Below, piece by piece: positions 27,197-37,036 of a DNA stretch of 64,000 nucleotides. The stretch spans positions 239,866 to 303,865 of the forward strand of contig JAWKSZ010000001.1 in NCBI GenBank assembly GCA_041402045.1, written 5' to 3'. Numbering within the stretch: position 1 is the stretch's first letter; the number at the start of each line of letters is the position of its first letter. The DNA is from JAGQRJ01 sp041402045. Its GTDB lineage: Bacteria > Planctomycetota > J058. The translations under genes and the position numbers were made by a program. The notes beneath the pieces were generated by a model. It searched no databases. It saw only the letters and a list, made by a program, of their open reading frames with translations, and was not told the DNA's origin.

Positions 27197-28570
27197 CTAG
27201 TTCAGCAGGGGCACCCAGCGACCCTGCGCCTTGAGCAGGTGCTCGGCCAGCTCGCGCACCGCGCCCTCACCCCCCCGGGCCTCGGTGACGTAGCGCGCCA
27301 CCTGGCGCACCTCCTGGCACGCGTCCCGGGGCGCCGTGGGGAAGCCCACCGCGCGCAGGACCCCGAGGTCGGGGAGGTCGTCGCCCATGTAGGCGACCTC
27401 GTGGGCCTCGACCCCTAGCGCCGCGAGCACGCGGGGGAGCTCCGCGAGCTTGTCCTTCACGTCGAGGAACGCGTGCTGGACCCCGAGCTCCTGCGCGCGG
27501 CGCTCGACCGCGGCCCCGCCGCGCCCCGAGAGCCAGGCGACCTCGATCCCCGCCCGCCGCAGGAGCTTGATCGCGAGCCCGTCCTTGATGTTGAAGCGTT
27601 TGACCTCCACCCCGGCGGTGTCGTAGCCGAGCGCGCCGTCGGTCAGCACCCCGTCCACGTCGAGGACCACCGCGCGCACCGCGGCCACGCTCGGCGGCGC
27701 CGCCGGCGCCGCCGGCGTGCTCCCGGCCAGGAACGCGCGCAGCTCCCGAGCCACGGGCTCGGGGTCGTCGAGGTGCAGGTGGTGATGCCCGGGCAGCTCG
27801 ACGAGGTGCGCGTCGGGGATCGCCGCCAGGCGGGCCTCGATCAGTCCAGGGTCCGAGGCGTGACCGTCCTGCGCGCGAATCACGAGGGTCGGGCAGCGGA
27901 TCCGCGCGAGGAACGCGCGCACGTGATCCTCGGTCATGCGCATGGGCGAGAGGTCGCGCAGCCGCGGATCGGCCCGCCAGGCGACCCCGCCCTCCACCGG
28001 GGCGGTGCCTCGCTCCACCAGGATCCGCGCAGCCTCGGGGCTCAGGTAGCGGTTGACCTCGCGCAGCCGCGCCGCGGCCTCCTCCCGCGAGGCGTGCACG
28101 CGCTGGCGCGTGCCCTGCGCGCGCCTGCGGGCCTGGACCAGCGAGCGCTCCAGCCGGTCGGGCGCCTCCTCGGCCGGGCAGGGGATCGGCCCCAGGCCCT
28201 CGATCAGCACCAGCCGCTCCAGCCGCTCGGGCTCGGTGCCGCCGACCAGCGCCGCGATCGCCGCCCCCATGGAGTGCCCGACCAGGGTGTAGCGCTCCCA
28301 GCCCAGCGCGTCCGCGGCGCGGCTCACGTCCACGACCCAGTCCACGAAGTGCTGGTGCTGGGTCGGAGGCCGGTGCTCGCTGAGCCCGTGGCCGGGCAGA
28401 TCCAACGCCACCCAGCGCACGTCCGGCACCCGCGGCGCCAGCCGGCTGAAGCTCCCCGCGTTGTCCAGCCAACCGTGCAGCGCCAGCAGCGGCCGCCCGT
28501 CCGCGGGCCCCCAGCTCAACGCGCCCAGCTCGACGCCACCCGCCGAGAGTCGAAGGTCCTGCATGTTCAC
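27197..28570 (-). CDS. Fusion of alpha/beta hydrolase and KdsC-like HAD phosphatase
   Basis: 457 residues. The N-terminal half (1-285) is an alpha/beta hydrolase: HGWLDNAGS oxyanion loop, nucleophile in VGHSMGAA and His in PGHHHLHLDDPE. After a Pro/Ala linker, the second half (about 297-457) is a KdsC/YrbI-type HAD phosphatase: VVLDVDGVLTDGAL (motif I), LSGRGG, KDKLAEL and YMGDDLPDLGVL (motif IV), of the normal 160-residue size. KdsC removes phosphate from Kdo-8-phosphate in lipopolysaccharide core synthesis. The hydrolase substrate is unknown. The fused frame is unbroken, so it is a real fusion in this sequence. The start may be GTG 28570 or the in-frame ATG 28564; AGGA precedes both. Confidence 0.87.
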   Translation of the reverse strand: MNMQDLRLSAGGVELGALSWGPADGRPLLALHGWLDNAGSFSRLAPRVPDVRWVALDLPGHGLSEHRPPTQHQHFVDWVVDVSRAADALGWERYTLVGHSMGAAIAALVGGTEPERLERLVLIEGLGPIPCPAEEAPDRLERSLVQARRRAQGTRQRVHASREEAAARLREVNRYLSPEAARILVERGTAPVEGGVAWRADPRLRDLSPMRMTEDHVRAFLARIRCPTLVIRAQDGHASDPGLIEARLAAIPDAHLVELPGHHHLHLDDPEPVARELRAFLAGSTPAAPAAPPSVAAVRAVVLDVDGVLTDGALGYDTAGVEVKRFNIKDGLAIKLLRRAGIEVAWLSGRGGAAVERRAQELGVQHAFLDVKDKLAELPRVLAALGVEAHEVAYMGDDLPDLGVLRAVGFPTAPRDACQEVRQVARYVTEARGGEGAVRELAEHLLKAQGRWVPLLN

Positions 28571-28647
28571 GCGCGGATCCTACCGGTTTCTGGTTCGCGG
28601 CGCTCACGGCCGTCGGGTGCAGGGGAGAGCTCCCCCGAACCAACGAA

Positions 28648-28677
28648 ACGGCGGGGAGCCCTGGGGCCCCCCGCCGT
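28648..28677 (-). terminator. Terminator-like hairpin after the DUF3352 gene
   Basis: On the minus strand ACGGCGGGG pairs with CCCCGCCGT around a GC-rich loop, followed by TTTCGTT. It lies 20 bp beyond the stop of the 1106-residue gene, the right place for an intrinsic terminator. Confidence 0.65.
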
Positions 28678-28696
28678 CTCTCTGGGTTGGATTCCG

Positions 28697-31600
28697 CTAC
28701 TTCTTGGACGCGGCCTCAGCGGGCTTCGCCGCCGAGAGGTCGACCCGCGAGACGGTGGTGGTGATCACCGCGCCCTTCTCGTAGGTGGTCGAGCCGCAGG
28801 TGTAGCCCAGGATCTTGAGCGAGTCGAGGATCTCCTCGAGCTTGGCCGCGTTCTCCTCGGCGTGCTCCTCGCGCCACTTGCGCTGCTTGTCGCGCACCGC
28901 GCTGCGAGCCTCCCAGTAGGCGTCCATGTCCTTCTCGTACTTCTGGTAGGCCTCCTCGCCGCCGTCCATGGGGTACTCGGGCATCTTCGGACCCTGGAGC
29001 TCCGCCGGCGCCGGCGCCGCGTTCTGGGCGATCAGCTTGCCGTTGGCGTTGATCTGGTCGATCACCCCGGCCCAGGACAGGTGCGTGAAGGCCACGACCT
29101 TGGTGTCGAGGTTCTTCGTCGCGCGCTTGAAGCTCTCGCTCTTGGTGATGTCCTCGCCCGCCTGGGCCTTGATCGCCGCCTCCAGAGCGTGCTCCGAGCT
29201 GGCCACCAGGAGGTAGCCGCCGTGGAACGCCCAGCAGGGCGAGAGGCCCTTGCCGAGGATCGGCTCGAACTCGCGCCGCGCCTGCTCGGGGAGCCCGAGG
29301 GCCTTGATCTTGACCCCGGCCAGCTCCTTGTCGACGACGTTCACCCGGTCGGGGTGATCCTTGGGCAGCGGCACCCGCACCCCAGGCTCGTCGAAGCCCG
29401 CGGGCTGCGCCGCGGCAGGCATCTCGCCGTTCTCACCGAAGCGGAAGGGCTTGTCCATCCAGAACACGACGCCGGTCTGGTCCATGGCGTAGTAGCGGGG
29501 CTTGGGCCCCGGGGAGATCGGGCTCGCGGTCGCGCGCCACATGAACTCGGGCTCGCGCTTGTCCACCTCCACGGTGAAGCGGTAGCCGTGCATGCCCTTG
29601 GCCAGCTCGGGCTCGACCAGGTTGGTCTGCACCAGCTCGGCCAAGGAGCCGTAGTCGAGGACGTTGTCGCCCTCGTAGTCGCCCTCGCGGAACAGCGACT
29701 CGGCGCTGCTGATCGTCTGCAGGGTCTCGACGACCCGCGAGCCGCCCTCCTCGCGGCTGTTGACCAGCTCGTCGAGGGCGTGGGTGATCGCGTTGTTGAT
29801 CGTCTTCTCGGCCTCGGTCGGGCTCTTGAGCTGCACGCTCAGGACCGCGCCCGGGATCGCCGCCAGCATGGGCGAGGCCTCGCCCTCGCCAGGCAGCAGG
29901 GGCTGGTTGATCACGCCCAGGCCGATCGCGGGGCCCAGCTCCTCGAGGAACTTGACCACGTCCTGGCCGTCGAGCCACTTCGAGGCCTCCTTGAGCACCG
30001 CCTCCTGGTCCTCCTTGGAGAACACGCCCTCGTAGCTCGAGCGCGCCCAGTCGAGCATGGGGCGCAGGTTGCCCTGGCCCGCCACGCTGAGGAAGGTCGC
30101 GGTAGGCAGCGTCTTCCAGGCCGCGGGCTCGCTGTCGGCCACGACGTAGGTGGCCTCGGCCACCTTCTGGAAGGACTCGCCCACCGACTGGTACTGGATC
30201 GCCTTGCTCTCGGTGTAGTCGGCGTTCACGTAGAAGGCGCCGGCCTGGATCGCCATCGCCTCGTACATCGCCTGCTGGGCCTCGAGGAGCTCCTTCTCCT
30301 GGGGGCCCATCTGGCCCTCCATGACCTTGCTCATGGACTTCATGACCGCGGCCTGGTTGAAGTAGACGAACGTGAAGTAGCCGTCCTCCATGCGGTCGAG
30401 CACACCCTGGATCTGCGGGTTGTCGACCTTGGCGTCCTTGCCCGCGCCGTCCACGGCGTTCTGGAGCTTGGTCACGTCGTTGCTCGCCAGGATCACCGAG
30501 CCGACCCGGGTCCAGTTCACGGGCACGCCCTCGGTCATCTGCGGGTTCAGCGAGAAGATCGTCGACTTGCCGTGGTCCGCGGTGGTGTAGGGCGCGCCCT
30601 CACCCGCGTGGGCCTTGGCGGCGCCGGCGGCCAGGTCGTAGATCACGCGCAGCAGCGGCCGCACGCGCAGGCAGGCGACGCCCTTGAACATCTCCTTGGG
30701 GTCCTGCTTGTCGGGGACGACGTCGAGGGAGGCGATCACGTCGTTGCCCAGGAGCTCCTGCACCGCGGGCAAGGCCATGGCCAGCGCGGTGCGCAGCTCG
30801 AAGGTCGGGTCGTTGTCGGCGAACTCCGCCATCGGGGTCCGGCTCAGGTCCTCCCCCGAGAGCTCGGCGATCTTCTTGGGGTTCTTGATCGCGTCCAGCA
30901 CCCACTGTCCGGACTTGCTGTCGACCAGCGCCTTCCAGGGCTCGCTCTTGAAGTAGCCGCTGACCAGGCCGTAGACGTCGCGCACCTCGACGTAGCCGAC
31001 GGTCTGCGGGGTGATCAGCCCGCGGGCGTCGACCTTGGGGTTGTCCTGGAACAGGCCGTTCGCGTCGCGCGAGGCGCTGATCGCGAACCCGTAGGGGCTG
31101 TTGCCCTCGAGGTGCACGGCGACCGCCAGGCCCTTGCGGCCCGGCTGCAGGTCCGACAGGAGCAGCGCGAGGGACTCGGGCTTGAACTGCTCGGTCGCCT
31201 CCTCAGGGGCGCCCGCCTCGGCGGCGCCGGCCTTGAGGGTAGCCATCAGGCGCTCGGTGTTGCGCAGGAAGTCGAGGTCCATCCAGCCGTAGAGCTTGCT
31301 CCCGCGGGGCAGGCGGTCGGCCTCGTCCTTGAACCGGGGCTGCTCGCCCAGGCCCTTGGCCTTCTTGATCGCGACCTTGATCACCTCCTGGATCGCCTCC
31401 TTGCTGTGGCTCACGGCGAGCACGCCGTTGACCGAGGCCAGGTAGGGCTTCTGCGGGGCGTCGGCCAGCTTCTTGGGCCACATGATGTCGTAGCCCTCGT
31501 AGGACTCCTGATCCATGTCCTCGCTGGTCGCGCCGGTGAGCTTGCCCCAGATCTCCTTCCAGTTGCCCTGGGCGGCGAGCTGCTTGGCGAGGCCCGCCTG

Positions 31601-32017
31601 GTCGAGCTCGGTCATGAACACGACCGCGGGCTTGCCGCCCTCGGGGGCCAGGAACCCGATCCCTACGCTCTGACCCAAGAAGTCGAAGAGCGTGGTCTCG
31701 TCCAGGGCCAGCCCGGCCTGCTTGACCTTCCCGGCGGGGCTCTCGGCGTCCTCCGCCATCTTCTGCGCCATCTCCAGCGCCTGCTCGTACTGCTTCTTCA
31801 GCTCGGCGAAGCTCTTGCTGCGCTCGAAGTCCTTGTAGGCCGGCGAAGCCTTGAACTTCGTCCAGGCCGCCTCCATGCCCTTGCCCTCGAGCCAGAGCAC
31901 GGTGTGGGCCGGAGCCGCGTCGGCCAGACGCTGCTCGGGCTGCATGCCGTTCATCACGGCGAACACCAGCCCACCCAGGGCCAGCACCACCACTCCTGCG
32001 ACCAGTAGTTTCTTCAT
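28697..32017 (-). CDS. DUF3352-like large secreted or membrane-anchored protein
   Basis: 1106 residues. N-terminal hydrophobic signal or anchor (MKKLLVAGVVVLALGGLVFA) and then a long exported chain with repeating alpha/beta modules of DUF3352 type. Examples are PAHTVLWLEGKGMEAAWTKF, ASVNGVLAVSHSKEAIQEV, GSVILASNDVTKLQNAVDG and YLLVASSEHALEAAIKA, where a strand ending in a small-residue turn precedes a helix. These resemble repeated copies of one fold. The C-terminus is basic (EAASKK). ATG 32017 is preferred because AAGGTGG precedes it. It lies 250 bp downstream of the kinase gene on the same strand. Molecular role not known. Confidence 0.78.
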   Translation of the reverse strand: MKKLLVAGVVVLALGGLVFAVMNGMQPEQRLADAAPAHTVLWLEGKGMEAAWTKFKASPAYKDFERSKSFAELKKQYEQALEMAQKMAEDAESPAGKVKQAGLALDETTLFDFLGQSVGIGFLAPEGGKPAVVFMTELDQAGLAKQLAAQGNWKEIWGKLTGATSEDMDQESYEGYDIMWPKKLADAPQKPYLASVNGVLAVSHSKEAIQEVIKVAIKKAKGLGEQPRFKDEADRLPRGSKLYGWMDLDFLRNTERLMATLKAGAAEAGAPEEATEQFKPESLALLLSDLQPGRKGLAVAVHLEGNSPYGFAISASRDANGLFQDNPKVDARGLITPQTVGYVEVRDVYGLVSGYFKSEPWKALVDSKSGQWVLDAIKNPKKIAELSGEDLSRTPMAEFADNDPTFELRTALAMALPAVQELLGNDVIASLDVVPDKQDPKEMFKGVACLRVRPLLRVIYDLAAGAAKAHAGEGAPYTTADHGKSTIFSLNPQMTEGVPVNWTRVGSVILASNDVTKLQNAVDGAGKDAKVDNPQIQGVLDRMEDGYFTFVYFNQAAVMKSMSKVMEGQMGPQEKELLEAQQAMYEAMAIQAGAFYVNADYTESKAIQYQSVGESFQKVAEATYVVADSEPAAWKTLPTATFLSVAGQGNLRPMLDWARSSYEGVFSKEDQEAVLKEASKWLDGQDVVKFLEELGPAIGLGVINQPLLPGEGEASPMLAAIPGAVLSVQLKSPTEAEKTINNAITHALDELVNSREEGGSRVVETLQTISSAESLFREGDYEGDNVLDYGSLAELVQTNLVEPELAKGMHGYRFTVEVDKREPEFMWRATASPISPGPKPRYYAMDQTGVVFWMDKPFRFGENGEMPAAAQPAGFDEPGVRVPLPKDHPDRVNVVDKELAGVKIKALGLPEQARREFEPILGKGLSPCWAFHGGYLLVASSEHALEAAIKAQAGEDITKSESFKRATKNLDTKVVAFTHLSWAGVIDQINANGKLIAQNAAPAPAELQGPKMPEYPMDGGEEAYQKYEKDMDAYWEARSAVRDKQRKWREEHAEENAAKLEEILDSLKILGYTCGSTTYEKGAVITTTVSRVDLSAAKPAEAASKK

Positions 32018-32267
32018 CACTCCACCTTCACTGCCGAGGCCTCTCTCGAGCCTCGCTCATGGCGGCGAACCGCAGCTCGCCCCCCACGGGGATCATCCTT
32101 AGTCTTGAGGGCCCAACCCTGGCCCCTTCGTCCGCGCACCCGAGCTGCGCCGACCGTCCCCCCATGGGGTCGAAGAGCGGGGAGGTTAGCAAGCGCCGGG
32201 CCCCTCTGGAAACGAGCTTTTTTCAGGCCTCCCCCCGCCCACAGGCCTTCGAGAATCGGGAAGGCTG

Positions 32268-35213
32268 CTAACGACGTTGCGAGGCGAGGCCCTGGGCCCG
32301 CTGCTCCGCCGCTTCGGCCCCGCGCTCGTCCCCGGCCGCGCGCTTGAGCGCCGCCACCAGCCGCCACCCCGCCGCGGTGGGTCGGGTCTCCGCGTCGGCC
32401 TCGGCCAGGGACAGGGCTCCGGCGGCGTCCCCCCGAGCCCGGGCGATCAGCGCTCGCCCGTAGTCGGCCCAGGCCGGCGGCGACTCCGCCAGCGCGGCCT
32501 CGAGCAGGTCCGCCCCCTGCGCAGGGTCGCGCAGCTCGGCCGGCACTTCGGGGGCCCCGTCGAGGCTGGGCGGGAGCGCTCCCAGCAGGATCAGCCCCCG
32601 CCAGCGCAGGCTCGCGACCCGGGGCGCAGGAGCGTGAGCCAAGGCCTCCAGGACCTGGAGCACGGCGTCCCAGCTCCCCGCGCGGGCGAGCTTGCCGAGG
32701 GCGTCGCGCGGGAACACCGCCGGCGTGCGCACCTGGAGCGGCGCGAGCCAGGCGGCGGAGGACCCGAAGCCCCGTTGGGGGCGTGCGCTGTCAGGGGCGA
32801 CCCGGGGCTCGTCCAGGGCCTCGCGCCCGGCGGCGGCCCACACGCTGGAGGGGCCGCTGCGCACCTGCTGGAAGGCACGTCGCGCGGCGCGGACGTCTCC
32901 GGCCAGGCGCTGCGCCTCGCCTTCCCAGCAGGACAGCCACCCGAGCCCGGGCTCGGCGTCGGTCTGGGTCTCGGCCCACGGGTCTGCCGCGTCGGCGCCG
33001 AGGTAGGCCCGCGCCGCCGCGAGGGTCGCGGTCAGCCCGTCGCGGTCCGCCACGAGCCAGCAGCGCTCGAGCTCCGCGCGGAAGGCCTCGGCCGCGACCG
33101 GCTCCTGCGCGCGAGCCCGGGCGAGGAGCTTCTCGGCCCGCGCCAGGCTGGGGGCGTCGTCGCCGATCCAGCGCTCGAGCCACGCCGCGGGCAAGAGCAG
33201 CCGGGCGCCGGCGGCGGCCGCCCGCGAGCGCAGCCAGCGCGCCCGCGGGTCGCTGCGCTCGCCGAGGGCAGCCAGGGTCGCCAGCGCTGCGTCCCGCTCC
33301 CCGGCGCCGCCCTGGGCCAGGGCCAGACCCAGGCTCGCCTCGGCCAGGCCGGGGTCGTGCTTCAGCGCGGCCTCGAAGGCGAGCCGCGCCGCCGCCCAGT
33401 CGTCCTGCTCGAGCGCGAGCATGCCGTTTACGGCCTGGACCCGGGCAGGGTGCTCGCCCAGGCGCTTGAGGCTCGCGCGCAAGGCCCCCGCGTCCGCGGT
33501 CTCCCACGCCAAGAGCGCGCGCAGCCAGGCCACGTCGGCGTCCCCGGGGGTCGCGCGGCTCCAGGCGTCCGCGTGGTTCAGCGCCTCGCGCAGCGCGCCC
33601 CGGCGCAGCTCGAGCCGCGCAGCCAACGCCAAGGCCGCGGGGTCGTCGGGGTCTTGACTGAGGATCGCCTTGATCCGGGCCTGGGCCGCGGGCTGATCGC
33701 CCTCCCACAGCGCGAGCTCGGCCCGGGCGAGGAGCGCCACCGAGGCATAGGGGTCCGCGGCGAGGACCGCGCTCAGCAGCTCGCGGGCCTGCTCGAGGCG
33801 ATCGGCCCCGATCAGGGCGCGCGCGCGCAGGACCCGCAGCTCGGTGTCGTTGGCGGCCTCCAGCCGCTCGGCCACCCCTGCCCAGTCTCCAGCGGGCCCC
33901 TGCAGCCGGGCCCGCGCGAGCCCCAGCCGCGCCTCGCCCCGCTCCAGCCGCGCAGCGAGGGTGTCGGCGCGCTCGCTCCACCCCTCGCCCCCGTCGACCA
34001 GGAGCGCGACCGCGGCCCGCACCTGCTCGAGCTTGGCCTCGGCGGCGTCGAGGCCCGCCTGGGTCTCGGCGCCGAACAGCTCCTGGAGCGCGGCCTCGGC
34101 AGTCTGGAACGCCTCGCGCCGCTGGGACTCCGCCGCGAGCTCCGCGGTGTGCTCGGGCGGGGGCGGCTGGTCCGCGGGCTCCGGAACCCGGGAGCGCCAC
34201 ACCAGGACCGCCGCGACCGCCGCGACCGCCACGAGCCCACCCCAGAGCGCGATCCGTCGGCGCAGGCGTTGGACGCGCCGGCGCTCCCAGGCCGGGGCCC
34301 GGGCCTGGATCGACTCCCCGCGCTGATAGCGCCGGAGGTCGTCGGCCAACGCCAGAGCCGTCGGGTAGCGGTCGCCCAGCTCCTTGGCGAGGGTCTGGTA
34401 GACGATCCGCTCCAGGCGCTCGTCGACCCGCGGGTCGAGCTCGCGCAGCGAAGGCGGGTTCGTGTTCAGGACGTGCTGGTAGACCTCCATGCTCGTCGTG
34501 CCCTCGAAGGGCACCCGCAGCGCGAGCAGCTCGAACAGGATCACGCCCAGGGCGTAGACGTCCGCCCGACGGTCGAGGTCCATGTCCCCGCGGGCCTGCT
34601 CCGGGGGCATGTAATAGGGGGTCCCCACCACGTGGTCCGTGCGCCGCAGGTGGCTCTTGGCTTTGACCTGCTTGGCGAGGCCGAAGTCGGTGAGCTTCGG
34701 CCGGCCGTCAGGGGTCAGGAGGATGTTCGCGGGCTTGAGGTCGCGGTGGACCACCCCCTGTTCGTGGGCGTAGTGCGCGGCGTCCGCGGCCAGGGCCACG
34801 AGCTCCAGGACGTCGTTCACGTCCAGGCGCTGCTTGCGCTTAAGCAAGGCGTAGAGGCTCTCGCCCTCCACCAGCTCCATGGTGTAGAAGTGGTAGCCCT
34901 CGCTGCAGCCGGTCTCGTAGATCCGCACGATCCCCGGGTGGTCGAGGAGCAGGGCGGCTTCGGTCTCGCGCTGGAAGCGGCGCACCTGGCGCGGGCTCGC
35001 CTGGGGACCCTGCTTGATGATCTTGAGCGCGACGACGCTCCCGTCCACGTTGCGGCGGGCGCGGTAGACGATCCCCATGCCCCCGCGCGCGACCTCGCGC
35101 TCGACCACGTAGTCGCCGAAGGGGCGTCCTTTGGATCCCTCGGTGCTGGGGGCCTGAGGCAGCTCGACGGTGTGCGAGTCGCTCGACGCGTTGGTGCTCA
35201 GGGAGTCGCCCAC
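32268..35213 (-). CDS. Membrane Ser/Thr protein kinase with large TPR-like extracytoplasmic region
   Basis: 981 residues from GTG 35213 with AAGGA upstream. The Hanks-type kinase (about 30-300) has VARGGMGIVYRA, VALKIIKQG, VVHRDLKPANILL, LTDFGLAKQ and GTPYYMPPEQARG, so it should be active. A span at about 320-338 (IALWGGLVAVAAVAAVLVW) is followed by about 640 Ala/Leu-rich helical residues with TPR-like pairs (RARALIGADRLEQARELLSA, WAAARLAFEAALKHDPGLAE). This would be a one-protein sensor with an outside repeat domain. It is divergent from the redoxin-like gene across 177 bp. Confidence 0.92.
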   Translation of the reverse strand: MGDSLSTNASSDSHTVELPQAPSTEGSKGRPFGDYVVEREVARGGMGIVYRARRNVDGSVVALKIIKQGPQASPRQVRRFQRETEAALLLDHPGIVRIYETGCSEGYHFYTMELVEGESLYALLKRKQRLDVNDVLELVALAADAAHYAHEQGVVHRDLKPANILLTPDGRPKLTDFGLAKQVKAKSHLRRTDHVVGTPYYMPPEQARGDMDLDRRADVYALGVILFELLALRVPFEGTTSMEVYQHVLNTNPPSLRELDPRVDERLERIVYQTLAKELGDRYPTALALADDLRRYQRGESIQARAPAWERRRVQRLRRRIALWGGLVAVAAVAAVLVWRSRVPEPADQPPPPEHTAELAAESQRREAFQTAEAALQELFGAETQAGLDAAEAKLEQVRAAVALLVDGGEGWSERADTLAARLERGEARLGLARARLQGPAGDWAGVAERLEAANDTELRVLRARALIGADRLEQARELLSAVLAADPYASVALLARAELALWEGDQPAAQARIKAILSQDPDDPAALALAARLELRRGALREALNHADAWSRATPGDADVAWLRALLAWETADAGALRASLKRLGEHPARVQAVNGMLALEQDDWAAARLAFEAALKHDPGLAEASLGLALAQGGAGERDAALATLAALGERSDPRARWLRSRAAAAGARLLLPAAWLERWIGDDAPSLARAEKLLARARAQEPVAAEAFRAELERCWLVADRDGLTATLAAARAYLGADAADPWAETQTDAEPGLGWLSCWEGEAQRLAGDVRAARRAFQQVRSGPSSVWAAAGREALDEPRVAPDSARPQRGFGSSAAWLAPLQVRTPAVFPRDALGKLARAGSWDAVLQVLEALAHAPAPRVASLRWRGLILLGALPPSLDGAPEVPAELRDPAQGADLLEAALAESPPAWADYGRALIARARGDAAGALSLAEADAETRPTAAGWRLVAALKRAAGDERGAEAAEQRAQGLASQRR

Positions 35214-35390
35214 GGTGGTCCTTAGCGCTCGGGGCCGGCTCGACCCCTCACCCGAGCAGCCCCCCTGCTCGGCCCCGCCCCCTCCCGGGGAGCTGTGGGC
35301 CCTTAAACCATGCAGCGAAACGCCCCCGCGCGCAATGCAAACCGATTGCGCCGACGAGGCGACCCCGACACACTCGCCGGGGGAGGGCTC

Positions 35391-36923
35391 ATGCGCAGGC
35401 TGTGGCTCGGGTTGTTTCTCGCCGGGCTGGCGACGGGGGTCGCCCCCGGCGACACCGTCTACCTCAAGAACGGACGCAAGCTCAAGGGCAAGCTGATCCA
35501 GGAGGACGACACCGAGGTCGTGCTCAAGACCCCCGGCGGACGCGTCCCCGTCCCGCGCAAGCTGATCGAACGGATCGAGCGGACCAGCGCGGGGCAGACC
35601 GCCCTCGACATGGGGCTGCAGCGCGCCCGCGAGGGCGACTACGCGCGGGCGCGCGAGCAGTTCGAGCTGGCCATCGCGGACCCGGACCCCGCGGTCCGGG
35701 AGCGCGCCAAGCGCGAGCTCGAGGCCCTGCCCGCCGGCGACGGCCCGACCCGCGGGACCGGGGGCCGACGGGCCGCCCCCGGCGCCTGGCCGCCCGAGCG
35801 CGACCAGCCCCTCTCCCTCGACGGGTTGCGCGACGGCTTCGGGCGCCCGATCTCCGAGAAGGCCCTCGAGGGCAAGATCGTGCTGCTCGAGCTCGCGGGC
35901 ATGCAGCACCCCTACTCCCAGGCCTTCGCCGGCGGGGACACCCAGGGCGGCTTCGGCGGGGTCACCCCCCAGCCGGACGTCGCCAACCTCCAGACCCAGC
36001 TCGAGCGCCACGCGGGGGTCCCCCCCAACCACCCCGAGCTGCTCGTGGTCCAGCTCCTGATCACGGGTCCCGACGGCAAGACCGCGCCGACCCTGGAGCA
36101 GGCCGAGGCCTGGGCCACCCACTTCGGGCACACCCGCGCGGCCAACGTCCAGCTCTGGGTCGGCGGGCCCGAGCACGTCGAGGCCGGGCTGCCGCTCGAG
36201 GGCATGTTCGTCCTCTGCACGCCGGACGGGGTCGTGCGCTTCCGCTCGCGGAACTACCCGCAGCTCCTCCCGTACATCAAGAAGTTCGTGGACGCGAAGC
36301 ACGCGGGCAGCCCCGCGCCGCCGAGCTCGAGCCCCGGACGCAGCGAGGCGCACCCCGACGACGACTACGGCCACGTGGACTTCACGAGCATCTACCCCGA
36401 CGACCTCGAGTCTCCGCCGGCGGGCGCGCCCTACCCCCAGGCGCTGGTCCCGCTGCCCAACCCGCGCTCGCTGTCGGACGTGCCCGCGCGCTACCGCCGC
36501 TTCCTGAACCACGCCATGACCTACGTGGCCAAGGCGGCGCTGGCCAAGGCCCACGCGATCGACGCGCTCAAGCGCGGGGGCGACGTCTCACGGGCCAAGG
36601 CCGACTACCAGCGCGAGATCGGCGCCTTGATCAAGGCCGTGGGCAGCCTCAGCCGCCCTCAGGAGGAGTCCATGTCCACCGCGCGCGCGACCTTGATCGC
36701 GGCGTTCCTGACCCAGCGTGACCTGTTCGCCAAGGCCTTCGGCGAGGTCGCCGCCGGGACCACGACCTACGACAAGGTGCGCGCCTGGAGCGACGTCGCC
36801 GAGCAGGAGGGCAGCCTGCGCGCGGTGGCCTCGATCCTGCTCGAGCGCTTCGACCGGGCGCAGCCCTCGACCCGGCAGGCGATCACCACCCACCTCGGAG
36901 CCATGGCCGGCTTTCCCCCTTGA
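35391..36923 (+). CDS. Secreted protein with redoxin-like domain
   Basis: 510 residues; ATG 35391 has GGGGGAGGG upstream and opens a signal peptide (MRRLWLGLFLAGLATGVAPG). The N-terminal module DTVYLKNGRKLKGKLIQEDD and VVLKTPGGRVPVPRKLIERIE is a small beta unit seen at the start of many planctomycete exported proteins. A short TPR-like helix pair follows (ALDMGLQRAREGDYARAREQ). The middle (about 150-310) looks like a thioredoxin/peroxiredoxin fold (KALEGKIVLLELAG, VLCTPDGVVRFRSRNYPQLL) but lacks a CxxC pair, so redox activity is doubtful. The C-terminal 130 residues are helical. Function unknown. Confidence 0.75.
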   Translation: MRRLWLGLFLAGLATGVAPGDTVYLKNGRKLKGKLIQEDDTEVVLKTPGGRVPVPRKLIERIERTSAGQTALDMGLQRAREGDYARAREQFELAIADPDPAVRERAKRELEALPAGDGPTRGTGGRRAAPGAWPPERDQPLSLDGLRDGFGRPISEKALEGKIVLLELAGMQHPYSQAFAGGDTQGGFGGVTPQPDVANLQTQLERHAGVPPNHPELLVVQLLITGPDGKTAPTLEQAEAWATHFGHTRAANVQLWVGGPEHVEAGLPLEGMFVLCTPDGVVRFRSRNYPQLLPYIKKFVDAKHAGSPAPPSSSPGRSEAHPDDDYGHVDFTSIYPDDLESPPAGAPYPQALVPLPNPRSLSDVPARYRRFLNHAMTYVAKAALAKAHAIDALKRGGDVSRAKADYQREIGALIKAVGSLSRPQEESMSTARATLIAAFLTQRDLFAKAFGEVAAGTTTYDKVRAWSDVAEQEGSLRAVASILLERFDRAQPSTRQAITTHLGAMAGFPP

Positions 36924-37036
36924 GGGGGTCCGAGGTGCGGCCGCCGGACCCGCGGTCCACCCAGTGGTTTTGATGCGTGCCTGGGGAGCAGGGGGTCGCT
37001 AGGGTCTAAGGTTGGGCCACGACGAAGCGAGGGACC

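Noticed and set aside
27473..32008. 1511-residue plus-strand ORF
   Set aside because: It lies antisense to two clearly real genes (hydrolase-KdsC fusion and DUF3352 protein); His/Gln/Gly-rich composition is the usual shadow of a GC-rich coding strand.
32180..32267. Intrinsic terminator for the kinase gene (AGGCCT pair near a run of T)
   Set aside because: The T run lies on the plus strand and precedes the hairpin in the direction of transcription, so the orientation is wrong for the minus-strand gene.
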